Shown: in pieces, positions 18,108 to 26,188 of the stretch | Numbering within the stretch: position 1 is the first letter of the stretch | Layout: the number at the start of each line of letters is the position of its first letter | Source: DATFDN01 sp963767645 | GTDB taxonomy: Bacteria > Pseudomonadota > Alphaproteobacteria > Acetobacterales > Acetobacteraceae | Length of the DNA stretch: 64,000 bases | NCBI GenBank assembly: GCA_963767645.1 | Contig: CAVYEW010000004.1 | Coordinates: forward strand, 62,001-126,000 | Direction: 5' to 3' | Notes under the pieces: generated by a model | Database searches by the model: none | Seen by the model: only the letters and a program-made list of their open reading frames with translations | Told to the model about the DNA's origin: nothing | Made by a program: the position numbers and the translations under genes

Positions 18108-19160
18108 ATGAACCCGAACACCAAGCGCGTCTTCTACGTGAACGCTGTCGCCCATCCCATCTTCCTGGACATAATCGGCCGCCGGCCCGACCTGCACATA
18201 GACCGCTTGGCCAACGACAGCCCCGCGACCGAGGCCGGGCCTGTGTTGGCGCAGGCCCACGCCTACCAGATCGGCGCCACGCGCGACGAGCTGGCGCCGC
18301 CCTATCACGGAACGGCCGAACTGCTGGCGCGCACCCCGAACCTGCTCGTCATCTCCTCCAACGGCGCGGGCTACGACACGGTGGACGTGGCCGCCTGCAC
18401 TGCTGCAGGCGTGGCGGTGGTCAACCAGACCGGGGGCAACAAGGAGGGCGTGGCGGAGCACGTGCTCGCGCTGATGCTCGCGCTGTCCAAGCGCATCGGC
18501 GAGACCGACCACTATATGCGCGCGCGGCCCGACATCCCGCGCGTCGCGTTCATGGGCCACGACATATTGGGCATGGCCATCGGCATCATCGGCCTGGGCA
18601 ACATCGGCAGCCGGGTCGCCGAGCTGTGCCGGGGCCTGTTCCACATGCGCGTAATGGCTTACGACCCCTATCTCTCGGCCGAGGAGATCGCCGCGCGCGG
18701 CGCCGAGAAGGTCGAACTGGACGCGCTGCTGCGAGCCGCGGATTTCGTCTCCATCAACTGCCCGCGCACGGCGGAGACGCTGAACATGATCGGCGCGCGC
18801 GAATACGCACTGATGAAACCGTCCGCCTATCTCATCACCACGGCGCGCGGCGGCATCCATGACGAGGCGGCGCTCGCAGAGGCGCTGGCGGCGAAGCGCA
18901 TCGCCGGCGCGGGCCTCGACGTGTGGGCCAAGGAACCGCCCGATCCCGACCACCCGCTGCTACGCTTCGACAACGTGCTGGCAAGTCCGCACACGGCCGG
19001 CGTGACGCACGAATCCCGCCGCAACATGGGCCGCTTCGCCGCCGAGCAGATGCTGGACATCCTCGACGGCAAGCGCCCGCCACGCCTGGTCAACCCCGAA
19101 GTCTGGGGGCACTACCGCGAGCGGTTCGAGCGTATCCTGGGTGTTCGGCCCGCCGCTTGA
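18108..19160 (+). CDS. D-isomer-specific 2-hydroxyacid dehydrogenase
   Basis: A 350-residue NAD-dependent dehydrogenase of the phosphoglycerate/hydroxypyruvate dehydrogenase superfamily. The NAD-binding motif is IIGLGNIGSRVAELC near residue 165. The catalytic residues appear in order as arginine (LITTARGGIHDE), glutamate (LDVWAKEPP) and histidine (LASPHTAG). The chosen ATG starts the conserved sequence; the frame is open 44 codons upstream but that stretch is not protein-like. The SDR gene follows after 30 bp with its own strong ribosome-binding site, so the pair probably forms an operon acting on a hydroxy/keto acid. It is not a canonical SerA because it lacks the ACT domain. Confidence 0.88.
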   Translation: MNPNTKRVFYVNAVAHPIFLDIIGRRPDLHIDRLANDSPATEAGPVLAQAHAYQIGATRDELAPPYHGTAELLARTPNLLVISSNGAGYDTVDVAACTAAGVAVVNQTGGNKEGVAEHVLALMLALSKRIGETDHYMRARPDIPRVAFMGHDILGMAIGIIGLGNIGSRVAELCRGLFHMRVMAYDPYLSAEEIAARGAEKVELDALLRAADFVSINCPRTAETLNMIGAREYALMKPSAYLITTARGGIHDEAALAEALAAKRIAGAGLDVWAKEPPDPDHPLLRFDNVLASPHTAGVTHESRRNMGRFAAEQMLDILDGKRPPRLVNPEVWGHYRERFERILGVRPAA

Positions 19161-19190
19161 GGCATGGCCGCATGGAGGGGAGAAACGACC

Positions 19191-19958
19191 ATGGCCGGAA
19201 TGCTTGAGGGCAAGACAGCGCTGATCACCGGCGGCGGCGGCGGCATCGGCCGCGCCACCGCGCTGATCTTCGCCCGTGAAGGCGCCCGCGTGGCGGTCGC
19301 CGATCAGGCGGCGGAGATGGCCGCCGAGACGGTGGAGCTGGTCAACCAGGGCGGCGGCCAGGCAGTTTCGCTCACCTGCGACGTGACTGATCCGGCGCAG
19401 GTCGAGGCGATGATCGGCGCGACCGTCTCGGCCTTCGGCCGGCTGGACTGCGCCTTCAACAATGCCGGGATCGCCGGCTACCAGGTGGATGCCGGAGGCA
19501 AGCGGACCGCCGAGTGGGCCGAAGCCTCCTTCGACCGGATGATCGCAATCAATCTGAAGGGCGTTTGGCTGTGCATGAAGCACGAGCTTCTGCACATGCA
19601 GGCGCATGGCGGGGGCGCGATCGTCAATACCGGCTCGATCGCCGGCCTGATCGGCCTGCCGACCTCCTCAGCCTATGTCGCGGCAAAGCACGGCGTGCTT
19701 GGCCTGACCAAGACCGCCGCCCTGGAATACGCGACCGACAATGTCCGGGTAAACGCGGTGTGCCCCGGCTATATCCGCACGCGCATGACCGAGGATACGA
19801 TGCGCCGGCGGGGCGAGCAGCTGATGGCGATGGTCCCTTTCCACCGCATGGGCGAGCCGGAGGAGATCGGGGAGATGGTGGCTTGGCTCTGCTCGGAGCG
19901 AGCCTCCTACGTCAGCGGCGCGTGCTACAACGTCGATGGCGGCTACATGGCGATCTGA
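19191..19958 (+). CDS. SDR family oxidoreductase
   Basis: A 255-residue classical short-chain dehydrogenase. It has the cofactor motif TGGGGGIG (residues ~13-20), NNAG at about 89-92, a catalytic serine in NTGSIAGL and YVAAK with the catalytic Tyr/Lys near residue 162. The C-terminus ending YNVDGGYMAI is typical of FabG-like oxidoreductases. A GGAGGGGAG ribosome-binding site lies ten bases before the ATG at 19191. The 3' end overlaps the convergent glycosyltransferase gene by 16 bp. The substrate is unknown; the upstream 2-hydroxyacid dehydrogenase is the likely partner. Confidence 0.9.
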   Translation: MAGMLEGKTALITGGGGGIGRATALIFAREGARVAVADQAAEMAAETVELVNQGGGQAVSLTCDVTDPAQVEAMIGATVSAFGRLDCAFNNAGIAGYQVDAGGKRTAEWAEASFDRMIAINLKGVWLCMKHELLHMQAHGGGAIVNTGSIAGLIGLPTSSAYVAAKHGVLGLTKTAALEYATDNVRVNAVCPGYIRTRMTEDTMRRRGEQLMAMVPFHRMGEPEEIGEMVAWLCSERASYVSGACYNVDGGYMAI

Positions 19959-20968
19959 ACTCGAGTCCGCTCCAGGGAGGCGGCGGGGCGTCGCGGCTCG
20001 CCGGCAGGATTGCGCCGGGCAAGCTGCGCGGCCGCGGCCGCCGCCTCCCAGCCCAGCGCCGCCCGGACGAAGCCGGCGGAGTAGGCTTGGCGCCAGCGCG
20101 CGCCGATCAGAAAAGGGCTCGTCTCCGGGACGAGCGCGGCGGGGGCGAACAGGATCGCTGCGGCCAAGCGCCGGGGAAAGGCACGCCAGACCAAGCCTCC
20201 CTCGCCCAGCAGGCGGCGCGTCGCCACGGCCGAGGCGCCTTGCCAATAGAGCCGGCGCAGCAGCCATGCCGGGGCGAGCCGCTCCTTCGCGATCTGGTGG
20301 CGCACCACGATGCGCGGATCGTAGCGCGCCGACAGTCCCTTGTCCTGCAGCCGCCAAGCGAGCTGGACCTCCTCATCGGAGAGGAGCGCGCCGCCGTAGC
20401 GGCCCACCGCCGCCCGGAACCCGCCGGCCTCCAGCAGCGCCGCCACGTTCACCACTATGTTGGCGGCATAGGGCTCTAGCCCGCGCGGCACGTCCTTGGT
20501 GCGGTATTCGCCCGGCCAGTCGTGCTCGATGATCGACAGCACGCCGCGAAGACTGGCCGGCCACCACGGCGGCAGCGGCGCCTCCCAACGCGGCAGGATG
20601 CGTCCGCCGATCAGCGCCGGGGGGTTGGGCTCGGCGACCGCGTCCAGGATCGCGCGCACCCAGCCCGGCTCTGGAACGGCGTCATCGTCGATATAGGCGA
20701 TCCACTCAGATCGGGCGCAACGGGCGCCGACATTGCGCGCCAGGCTGACGCCGGGCCGCTCCACCCGGAGATGCCGGAAGTTCGGCCCCGCCAGCGCCAG
20801 CCGCTCCACCTCCTGCGCCGCTTCGGGAGCGGAGCCGCTGTCCACCACGAGAACCTCGAACCGCTCGGAGCGCGCGCTCTGCCGGCGCAGCCCATCGAGG
20901 CAGGCGCGGAGAGGGGTCGGGCGGTTATGGGTGCAGACGCAGACGGTGAGGCGCGGAGCATCGTCCAT
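19943..20968 (-). CDS. Glycosyltransferase family 2
   Basis: A 341-residue GT2 enzyme. The GT-A core is evident from TVCVCTHNRPTPLRACLDGL at the N-terminus, the DSGS strand near residue 42 and the metal-binding motif AYIDDDAVPEPGWV near residue 95, followed by an LSDEEVQLAWRLQDKG acceptor-side motif. A hydrophobic stretch (AAILFAPAALVPE) near residue 270 could touch the membrane. It probably transfers a sugar in surface-polysaccharide synthesis, consistent with the UDP-glucose dehydrogenase gene 93 bp upstream on the same strand. Its 3' end overlaps the convergent SDR gene by 16 bp. Confidence 0.88.
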   Translation of the reverse strand: MDDAPRLTVCVCTHNRPTPLRACLDGLRRQSARSERFEVLVVDSGSAPEAAQEVERLALAGPNFRHLRVERPGVSLARNVGARCARSEWIAYIDDDAVPEPGWVRAILDAVAEPNPPALIGGRILPRWEAPLPPWWPASLRGVLSIIEHDWPGEYRTKDVPRGLEPYAANIVVNVAALLEAGGFRAAVGRYGGALLSDEEVQLAWRLQDKGLSARYDPRIVVRHQIAKERLAPAWLLRRLYWQGASAVATRRLLGEGGLVWRAFPRRLAAAILFAPAALVPETSPFLIGARWRQAYSAGFVRAALGWEAAAAAAQLARRNPAGEPRRPAASLERTRVQIAM

Positions 20969-21061
20969 GCCGATAGTTTGGTGGTGCGCTGTTAACCGGT
21001 GGTGAAACAGCCATCAGGTTGCACACAACCCACCGCGATCACGGAAGAGTGCGACATCCTG

Positions 21062-22375
21062 TCAGTGCAGCGGCCGCCCGACGCAGTGATAGTCGAAGCC
21101 CGCCTCCCGCATGGCGGCCGGGTCATAGACGTTGCGCAGATCGACGATAACCCGCCCGCGCATGACCGCCGCCAACCGCTCGGGGGCGAGGGCGCGGAAC
21201 TCGTTCCATTCTGTGATCAGCACCAGCGCATGGGCGCCGGTCGCCGCGTCCAGCGCATCGCGGCAATAAGCGACCGAGGCCGGCAGAAGCGGCTTGGCCT
21301 GCGCCATCCCCTCCGGATCGAAGGTCCTGATCTCGGCGCCGTCCTCGGCCAGACGCCACAGGATCGGAAGCGACGGCGCATCGCGCATGTCGTCGGTCTC
21401 CGGCTTGAAAGTGAGGCCGAGCACCGCGATCGTCTTGCCCCGGACCGACCCGCCGCAAGCGGCGATGACCCTGGTGGCCATGCCGGCCTTGCGGGCATCG
21501 TTGACGGCGACCACGGTTTCGACGAGCCGCGCGGGAGCACCGAAATCCTGGGCGATGCGCATCAGCGCCAGCGTGTCTTTGGGAAAGCACGACCCGCCGA
21601 AGCCCGGGCCCGCATGAAGGAACTTCCGCCCGATCCGCCCGTCGAGCCCGATACCGCGGGCGACGTCGTGGACGTCGGCGCCCGCCTTTTCGCAAAGATC
21701 GGCGACCTCGTTGATGAAAGTAACCTTCATCGCCAGGAAGGCATTGGCGGCGTATTTGGTGAGCTCGGCCGTCTCGATGCCGGTGAAGACGATCGGCGCC
21801 TCGATCAGATAGAGCGGCCGGTACAGCCGGCGCAGCACCTCGCGCGCGTGCTCGCTCTCGGCGCCGATCACCACGCGGTCGGGGCGCATGAAGTCGGCGA
21901 TCGCAGAGCCTTCGCGGAGGAATTCGGGATTGGAGGCAACGTCGAACTCGAGATCCGGGCGTGCCCGGCGCACGATGTCGGCGATGCGCCGTCCGGTGCC
22001 GACCGGAACGGTGGATTTGGTGACGATGACAGTCGACCCGGTCGCCGCGCGCGCGACCTGCTCGGCGGCGGCGAAGACGAAGCTGAGATCGGCATGGCCG
22101 TCGCCGCGGCGGGTCGGGGTGCCCACGGCGATGAACACCGCCTCGGCCCCCTCCAGCGCGGCGGCAAGCTCGTCGGTGAAGTGAAGCCGGCCGGCGCGAA
22201 GATTGGTGCCGACGAGCTGATCGAGGCCCGGTTCGTAGATCGGCATGGTGCCGGCACGCAGCGCGGCCAGTCGGCCGGGATCGGCTTCCACCACCACCAC
22301 ATCCGAGCCGAATTCGGCAAAGCAGGCGCCGGAGACAAGCCCGACATACCCGCCGCCAATCATCGCAATACGCAA
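21062..22375 (-). CDS. ugd: UDP-glucose 6-dehydrogenase
   Basis: A 437-residue NAD-dependent enzyme that oxidises UDP-glucose to UDP-glucuronate for exopolysaccharide or lipid modification. The N-terminal Rossmann motif is IAMIGGGYVGLVSGACFAEF, the catalytic cysteine lies in GPGFGGSCFPKDTLAL near residue 255, and NPEFLREGSAIADF is present at about 150. I chose the TTG at 22375 because the family starts with this MRIAMIG sequence and GGGGAG lies six bases upstream; an ATG at 22411 would add 12 unconserved residues. Confidence 0.93.
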   Translation of the reverse strand: MRIAMIGGGYVGLVSGACFAEFGSDVVVVEADPGRLAALRAGTMPIYEPGLDQLVGTNLRAGRLHFTDELAAALEGAEAVFIAVGTPTRRGDGHADLSFVFAAAEQVARAATGSTVIVTKSTVPVGTGRRIADIVRRARPDLEFDVASNPEFLREGSAIADFMRPDRVVIGAESEHAREVLRRLYRPLYLIEAPIVFTGIETAELTKYAANAFLAMKVTFINEVADLCEKAGADVHDVARGIGLDGRIGRKFLHAGPGFGGSCFPKDTLALMRIAQDFGAPARLVETVVAVNDARKAGMATRVIAACGGSVRGKTIAVLGLTFKPETDDMRDAPSLPILWRLAEDGAEIRTFDPEGMAQAKPLLPASVAYCRDALDAATGAHALVLITEWNEFRALAPERLAAVMRGRVIVDLRNVYDPAAMREAGFDYHCVGRPLH

Positions 22376-22471
22376 GCTGGACTCCCCATCCTCAAGTCGC
22401 TGCGGGAACATTTATCATACAGGATCGTCTGCCGCCACGGCGTAGAGCGTGCGCGGGGCAGGCCGGCTACT

Positions 22472-22885
22472 TCACCGTTGTTGCGCCCATTCGTCGATGG
22501 CGGCCTGCTCGCGGCGCAATGCGTCGGCACGAGCCTGCTCGGCGCGGCGCGCAGCCTCCGCCTCGGCCGCGGCGAGTGCCGCGCGCGCCACGCCCAGCAC
22601 TGCCCGGACGCGCGTCGTCTCCGCCTCTGCCCGGTCGCGCGCCGCAGCCGCGCCCACGCGCTCCTGGCCGATACGCCGCAGCCAACGCCCGAAATCCTCC
22701 ACGGCCGCGTCACCGGCGTCCAGGCGGCTCGCCGCGTTCTGCTCGGCGGTAATCGCTGCCTCGATCCGCGCAACCGCCGCGGTCGCTTCGGCCTCTCCGG
22801 CGAGCCGCGTGCCGAGTTCGCGCATCGCTTCCTCAAGCGACGCCCGACGCAGGCGGATCAGGGTATCGAGCGGGTCACGCGGCAT
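22472..22885 (-). CDS. fliJ: FliJ-like flagellar export chaperone
   Basis: A 137-residue protein almost wholly helical and rich in Ala, Glu and Arg, with heptad-like spacing that predicts a long coiled coil (for example ARIEAAITAEQNAASRLDAG). Size, predicted structure and position directly after fliI, overlapping it by 11 bp, match FliJ/YscO, the stalk that couples the FliI ATPase ring to the flagellar export gate. Sequence conservation in this family is weak, so the assignment rests mainly on context. Confidence 0.78.
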   Translation of the reverse strand: MPRDPLDTLIRLRRASLEEAMRELGTRLAGEAEATAAVARIEAAITAEQNAASRLDAGDAAVEDFGRWLRRIGQERVGAAAARDRAEAETTRVRAVLGVARAALAAAEAEAARRAEQARADALRREQAAIDEWAQQR

Positions 22886-24263
22886 GGCGGCTCACCGCCT
22901 CGGCCAGGTGGGCGAAGGCTTCCGCAGCCGTGCATGCCTCCTCCCTGCCCTGGCGCAGCACCATCTCGATCCGGGGCGCCAGCGCCACGGCCTCGTCCAC
23001 CGCCGGATCGCTGCCTGCGCGATAGGCGCCGAGGCGGATCAGGTCCGCCATGTCGGCGTGCAGCGCCAGGATGGCGCGAGCGCGGCGGACCAACGCCGCT
23101 TCCTCGGCCGAGATGACGCCGTGGGCCGCGCGCGACAGCGACCGGAGCACGTCGACCGCCGGATAGCGCCCGCCCTCGGCGATGCGGCGGTCGAGGATCA
23201 CGTGCCCGTCCAGGATGCCGCGGACCGCGTCGGCGACCGGTTCGTTGTGGTCGTCGCCTTCGACCAGCACCGTGAACAGGCCGGTGATGGAGCCGGCGCG
23301 CCCATCGGCGCCGTCCAGCCCCGGTCCGGCGCGCTCCAGCAAGCGCGGCAACTCGGCGAAGACGCTGGGCGGGAAGCCCCGCGTGGCGGGCGGTTCGCCG
23401 ACGGACAGGCCGATCTCGCGCAGCGCCAGGCAGAACCTCGTCACGCTGTCCATCAACAGCAGGACCGAGGCGCCCCGGTCGCGGAAGTGCTCGGCAACCG
23501 ACATGGCGGCGTATGCGGCCTCCCGGCGCATTAGCGGTGGCGTGTCCGAGGTGGCGAGCACTACGACGGCGCGCGCCAAGCCTTCCCCCAACTCGTCCTC
23601 GATGAACTCCCGGACCTCGCGCCCGCGCTCGCCCACCAGCGCGAGCACGACGACGTCGCAACCAGCTTGGCGCGCGAGCATTCCCAGCAGCGTGGACTTG
23701 CCGATGCCCGACCCGGCAAACAGGCCGAGCCGCTGGCCTTCGCGGCAGGCGGTGAAGCAATCGAGCGACCGGACGCCGAGATTCAGCCGCGGACCGAGTC
23801 GCGCGCGCAGCGCCGCCGCCGGGGCGGGCGCGCGCACCGGGCGCGGCGCTCCTGCCGGCAACGGTCCCCGTCCGTCAAGCGGTTGGCCAAGGGGATCGAT
23901 GACCCTGCCCAGCCAGCCATCCGCGACCGCGAGGGTGGCACCGCCTTGCGTGTCGGACGGGATCAGCTGGGTGCTTCGCAACGGCGCTCGCGCGGGACTG
24001 CCGGGCCCGAGCCCGTCAAGCGACCCGAACGCCATCGCCCGCGCTACCCCCCGGCTGAAGCCTACGATCTCGGCCGGGACCGACCAGCCGTTGCGCGCCG
24101 CCAGCTCAAGACGGTCCCCCACCGAAAGGTGGCCCGCCAGCCCAGTCACCTCGACCGAGAGGCCCGACAGGCTGCTGACCGCCCCATCCAGGCGAGACGA
24201 TGCGATCCGCCTGATCGCGGATGCCGCGACTGTCGCACGCTCTGCGAGACATGTCTGCCTCAT
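22875..24263 (-). CDS. fliI: Flagellum-specific ATP synthase
   Basis: A 462-residue type III export ATPase of the F1-beta-like family. Walker A is AGSGIGKSTLLG near residue 177, the catalytic glutamate region is ALVGERGREVREFIE, Walker B is SVLLLMDSVTRF, and GDDHNEPVADAVRGILDGH is the FliI/SctN signature, which in true ATP synthase subunits reads differently. It energises export of flagellar rod, hook and filament proteins at the cytoplasmic face. fliJ overlaps its end. The regulator gene ctrA starts 166 bp away in the opposite direction, so they share an intergenic control region. No other flagellar gene lies in the window. Confidence 0.93.
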   Translation of the reverse strand: MRQTCLAERATVAASAIRRIASSRLDGAVSSLSGLSVEVTGLAGHLSVGDRLELAARNGWSVPAEIVGFSRGVARAMAFGSLDGLGPGSPARAPLRSTQLIPSDTQGGATLAVADGWLGRVIDPLGQPLDGRGPLPAGAPRPVRAPAPAAALRARLGPRLNLGVRSLDCFTACREGQRLGLFAGSGIGKSTLLGMLARQAGCDVVVLALVGERGREVREFIEDELGEGLARAVVVLATSDTPPLMRREAAYAAMSVAEHFRDRGASVLLLMDSVTRFCLALREIGLSVGEPPATRGFPPSVFAELPRLLERAGPGLDGADGRAGSITGLFTVLVEGDDHNEPVADAVRGILDGHVILDRRIAEGGRYPAVDVLRSLSRAAHGVISAEEAALVRRARAILALHADMADLIRLGAYRAGSDPAVDEAVALAPRIEMVLRQGREEACTAAEAFAHLAEAVSRHAA

Positions 24264-24409
24264 TGATACATCCCCGCCTTAAAAGCAGCCACAGCGGCGG
24301 ACCCCGCTGCTGTCATATGGACACAGGTCTTCGTTGCGGACCGTTTTTATACACGAAACCGTGAAAAAACTGTCGCCGAGCACACGCGATAGTGCTATCA
24401 AGTCGTTGC

Positions 24410-24414
24410 GAATC
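24410..24414. promoter_or_regulatory. GAATC (GANTC) methylation site upstream of ctrA
   Basis: A single GAATC lies 15 bases before the ctrA start codon in the fliI-ctrA intergenic region. GANTC is the target of the alphaproteobacterial CcrM methyltransferase, and in Caulobacter a GANTC in the ctrA P1 promoter ties ctrA expression to replication. Here the site sits inside the likely leader rather than near an obvious -35, so the same role is only a suggestion. No TTAA-N7-TTAA CtrA box was found between the two genes. Confidence 0.35.
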
Positions 24415-24429
24415 TGAAAGTGGTGTGCA

Positions 24430-25179
24430 ATGCGCGTGCTGCTCGTCGATGACGACATGACTGTGGGGCGTGGGCTTTCGCTCACGCTCAAGACCGTCGG
24501 CGCGATTGCCGACGTTGCTGAAACCGGCGAGGAAGCGCTCGAGCTGCTGCGCCACTATGAATACGATCTGGTGATCCTGGACCTCATGCTCGGGGACATG
24601 GACGGCGCCGAGGTCGTGCGCCGCATGCGGGTCAGCCGCAATCACACGCCCGTGCTGGTACTCACCGGATTGTCGCGGCCCGAGGCCAAGGTGAAGGCGC
24701 TCAGCTCCGGGGCCGACGATGTCATGTCCAAGCCGTTCGACAAAGCCGAGCTGCTGGCCCGCATGCAGGCCGTGGTCCGGCGCAGCAAGGGCTTCAGCCA
24801 GCCCGTGCTGCGCGTCGGCGCGTTGGAGCTCAATCTCGACAGCCGCGAGGTCGCGGTCGGCGGGCGCACTGTCCATCTGACCGGCAAGGAGTATGCGATT
24901 CTCGAGCTGCTGGTGCTGCGCAAGGGCATGGTGCTGACCAAGGAGGCGTTTCTCAACCACCTCTACGGCGGGATGGACGAGCCGGAGATGAAGATCATCG
25001 ACGTGTTCGTCTGCAAGTTGCGCAAGAAGCTGGCACAGGCCGGGGCCGGCAATCTGATCGGCACCGTTTGGGGCCGCGGCTACATGATCCGCGAGCCGGC
25101 GCCGGTGGAGGCGATCGCGCCTACGCTCGTGCCCCTGGCCGTGGCGCCCGTTGCCGTCCGCACCCTGACCGCGGCCTGA
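24430..25179 (+). CDS. ctrA: Cell-cycle/motility response regulator CtrA
   Basis: A 249-residue OmpR-type response regulator. The receiver domain has the acidic pocket VDDDM and phospho-acceptor Asp51 (LVILDLMLGD). The DNA-binding winged helix carries the CtrA-specific wording VHLTGKEYAILELL, FLNHLYGGMDEPEMKIIDVF and TVWGRGYMIR. In alphaproteobacteria CtrA controls cell-cycle and motility genes. After the DNA-binding domain there is an extra Ala/Val/Pro-rich tail of about 25 residues, longer than in Caulobacter CtrA, that still ends in Ala-Ala, the ClpXP degradation signal in that species. The gene is divergent from fliI, which fits a motility role. Confidence 0.93.
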   Translation: MRVLLVDDDMTVGRGLSLTLKTVGAIADVAETGEEALELLRHYEYDLVILDLMLGDMDGAEVVRRMRVSRNHTPVLVLTGLSRPEAKVKALSSGADDVMSKPFDKAELLARMQAVVRRSKGFSQPVLRVGALELNLDSREVAVGGRTVHLTGKEYAILELLVLRKGMVLTKEAFLNHLYGGMDEPEMKIIDVFVCKLRKKLAQAGAGNLIGTVWGRGYMIREPAPVEAIAPTLVPLAVAPVAVRTLTAA

Positions 25180-25195
25180 GCCTGGCGGCGCAAGC

Positions 25196-25387
25196 CTAAG
25201 GCAGACCCGCAGCTTCACAGACCAGCCGACCCGCCAGCAGACAATCCTCTATCCGGGCCTCAATCCGCAAGGCGCGCACGACCAGCAGCCCCGCCACGAT
25301 CAGCAGCAGCGCGACGGCGAGGCCGCTGAGGCCGGCGGTCTGACGGTCGGCGTCGTCCTCGGGCGGCGGCTTGTCGCGGGCGCGCAT
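25196..25387 (-). CDS. Small single-pass membrane protein
   Basis: A 63-residue protein with a charged N-terminus (RARDKPPPEDDADR), one strong transmembrane helix (GLAVALLLIVAGLLVVRAL) and a C-terminal tail with two cysteines (IEDCLLAGRLVCEAAG). Small proteins with a helix followed by an 'E-x-CL-x-AGR-x-C' tail recur in Rhodospirillales, but I know no function. The ATG at 25387 begins the protein-like part; an upstream in-frame start would add 38 residues of poor quality. It is convergent with ctrA (16 bp apart) and divergent from the glycosylase gene. Confidence 0.65.
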   Translation of the reverse strand: MRARDKPPPEDDADRQTAGLSGLAVALLLIVAGLLVVRALRIEARIEDCLLAGRLVCEAAGLP

Positions 25388-25506
25388 GCCCGCATTCTGG
25401 CAAGATGGCGGCGCTTCTGTCACGCTTTGCTGGCCGGTCGCGCCGAACGACAATCGCACCACACCCCCACTGGCGCCTGCCCGGGCCAGTGGGCTAGACA
25501 CGCGGC

Positions 25507-26181
25507 ATGTCGGCGGCAGCCCAACGGCACCTCTCGGCCGATCCGGCCTGGAGCAGGCTGATCGCGCGGGTCGGGAGACCGCGCCTGGAGATCGCGCGGG
25601 ACCAGAGCCCGTACGAGGCGCTGATGCGCGCCATTGCCCATCAGCAGTTGCACGGTCGCGCGGCGCGGGCGATCCAGGCGCGTTTTGTCGCCCTCTACCC
25701 GGACACCAGCTTCCCCACGCCCGCCCAGGTCCTCGCCACCGAGGAAGCCATGCTCCGCGGCTGCGGCTTCTCCGCCGGCAAGGTCGCCAGCCTGCGCGAG
25801 ATCAGCCTGCGCGCGTTGGACGGCACCATCCCCAACAGGCGCGCGGCTTCGCGCCTGTCGGACGCCGCGCTGATCGAGCGGCTGACGCCGATCCGCGGCG
25901 TCGGCCGCTGGACCGTGGAGATGCTGCTGATCTTCACCCTAGGACGGCCGGATGTGCTGCCGGTCGATGATTTTGGGGTCCGCGAGGGCTATCGCGTGCT
26001 GCATGGGCTGGAGGCCCAGCCCCGACCGCGAGCGCTCGCCGCAATCGGCCAAGCCTGGGCGCCCCACCGGTCCTGCGCCGCGTGGTATCTCTGGCGTGCT
26101 GCGGACCTCGCCCGCGAATTGACCGCTGAGCGGACCGAAGCGGCGGCCCCGCCTATCCAGGCCGCTTCCGACCGGCCATGA
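25507..26181 (+). CDS. DNA-3-methyladenine glycosylase II (AlkA/HhH-GPD)
   Basis: A 224-residue base-excision repair glycosylase. It has the substrate-cleft motif AIAHQQLHGRAARAI (residues ~43-57), a helix-hairpin-helix LTPIRGVGRWTVEML near residue 135 and the catalytic aspartate in VLPVDDFGVREGY near residue 157. It removes alkylated purines from DNA. The length corresponds to the compact AlkA form without the N-terminal Ada-like domain. It is followed after 7 bp by the GNAT-Nudix gene, suggesting a short operon for repair and nucleotide-pool cleansing. Confidence 0.88.
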   Translation: MSAAAQRHLSADPAWSRLIARVGRPRLEIARDQSPYEALMRAIAHQQLHGRAARAIQARFVALYPDTSFPTPAQVLATEEAMLRGCGFSAGKVASLREISLRALDGTIPNRRAASRLSDAALIERLTPIRGVGRWTVEMLLIFTLGRPDVLPVDDFGVREGYRVLHGLEAQPRPRALAAIGQAWAPHRSCAAWYLWRAADLARELTAERTEAAAPPIQAASDRP

Positions 26182-26188
26182 TGGGGCG

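Noticed and set aside
22376..22411. ATG at 22411 as the UDP-glucose dehydrogenase start
   Set aside because: The 12 extra residues are unconserved, and a GGGGAG site is correctly spaced for the TTG at 22375, where the family sequence begins.
20999..23116. A 705-codon plus-strand open frame opposite ugd, fliJ and fliI
   Set aside because: It is a high-GC antisense shadow; the minus-strand genes have full family motifs, and the plus reading is His/Arg/Ala-rich without any domain.
24264..24429. A full CtrA binding box (TTAA-N7-TTAA) between fliI and ctrA
   Set aside because: Only a single TTAA (in CCTTAAAAGC) was found, without the second half at the right spacing.
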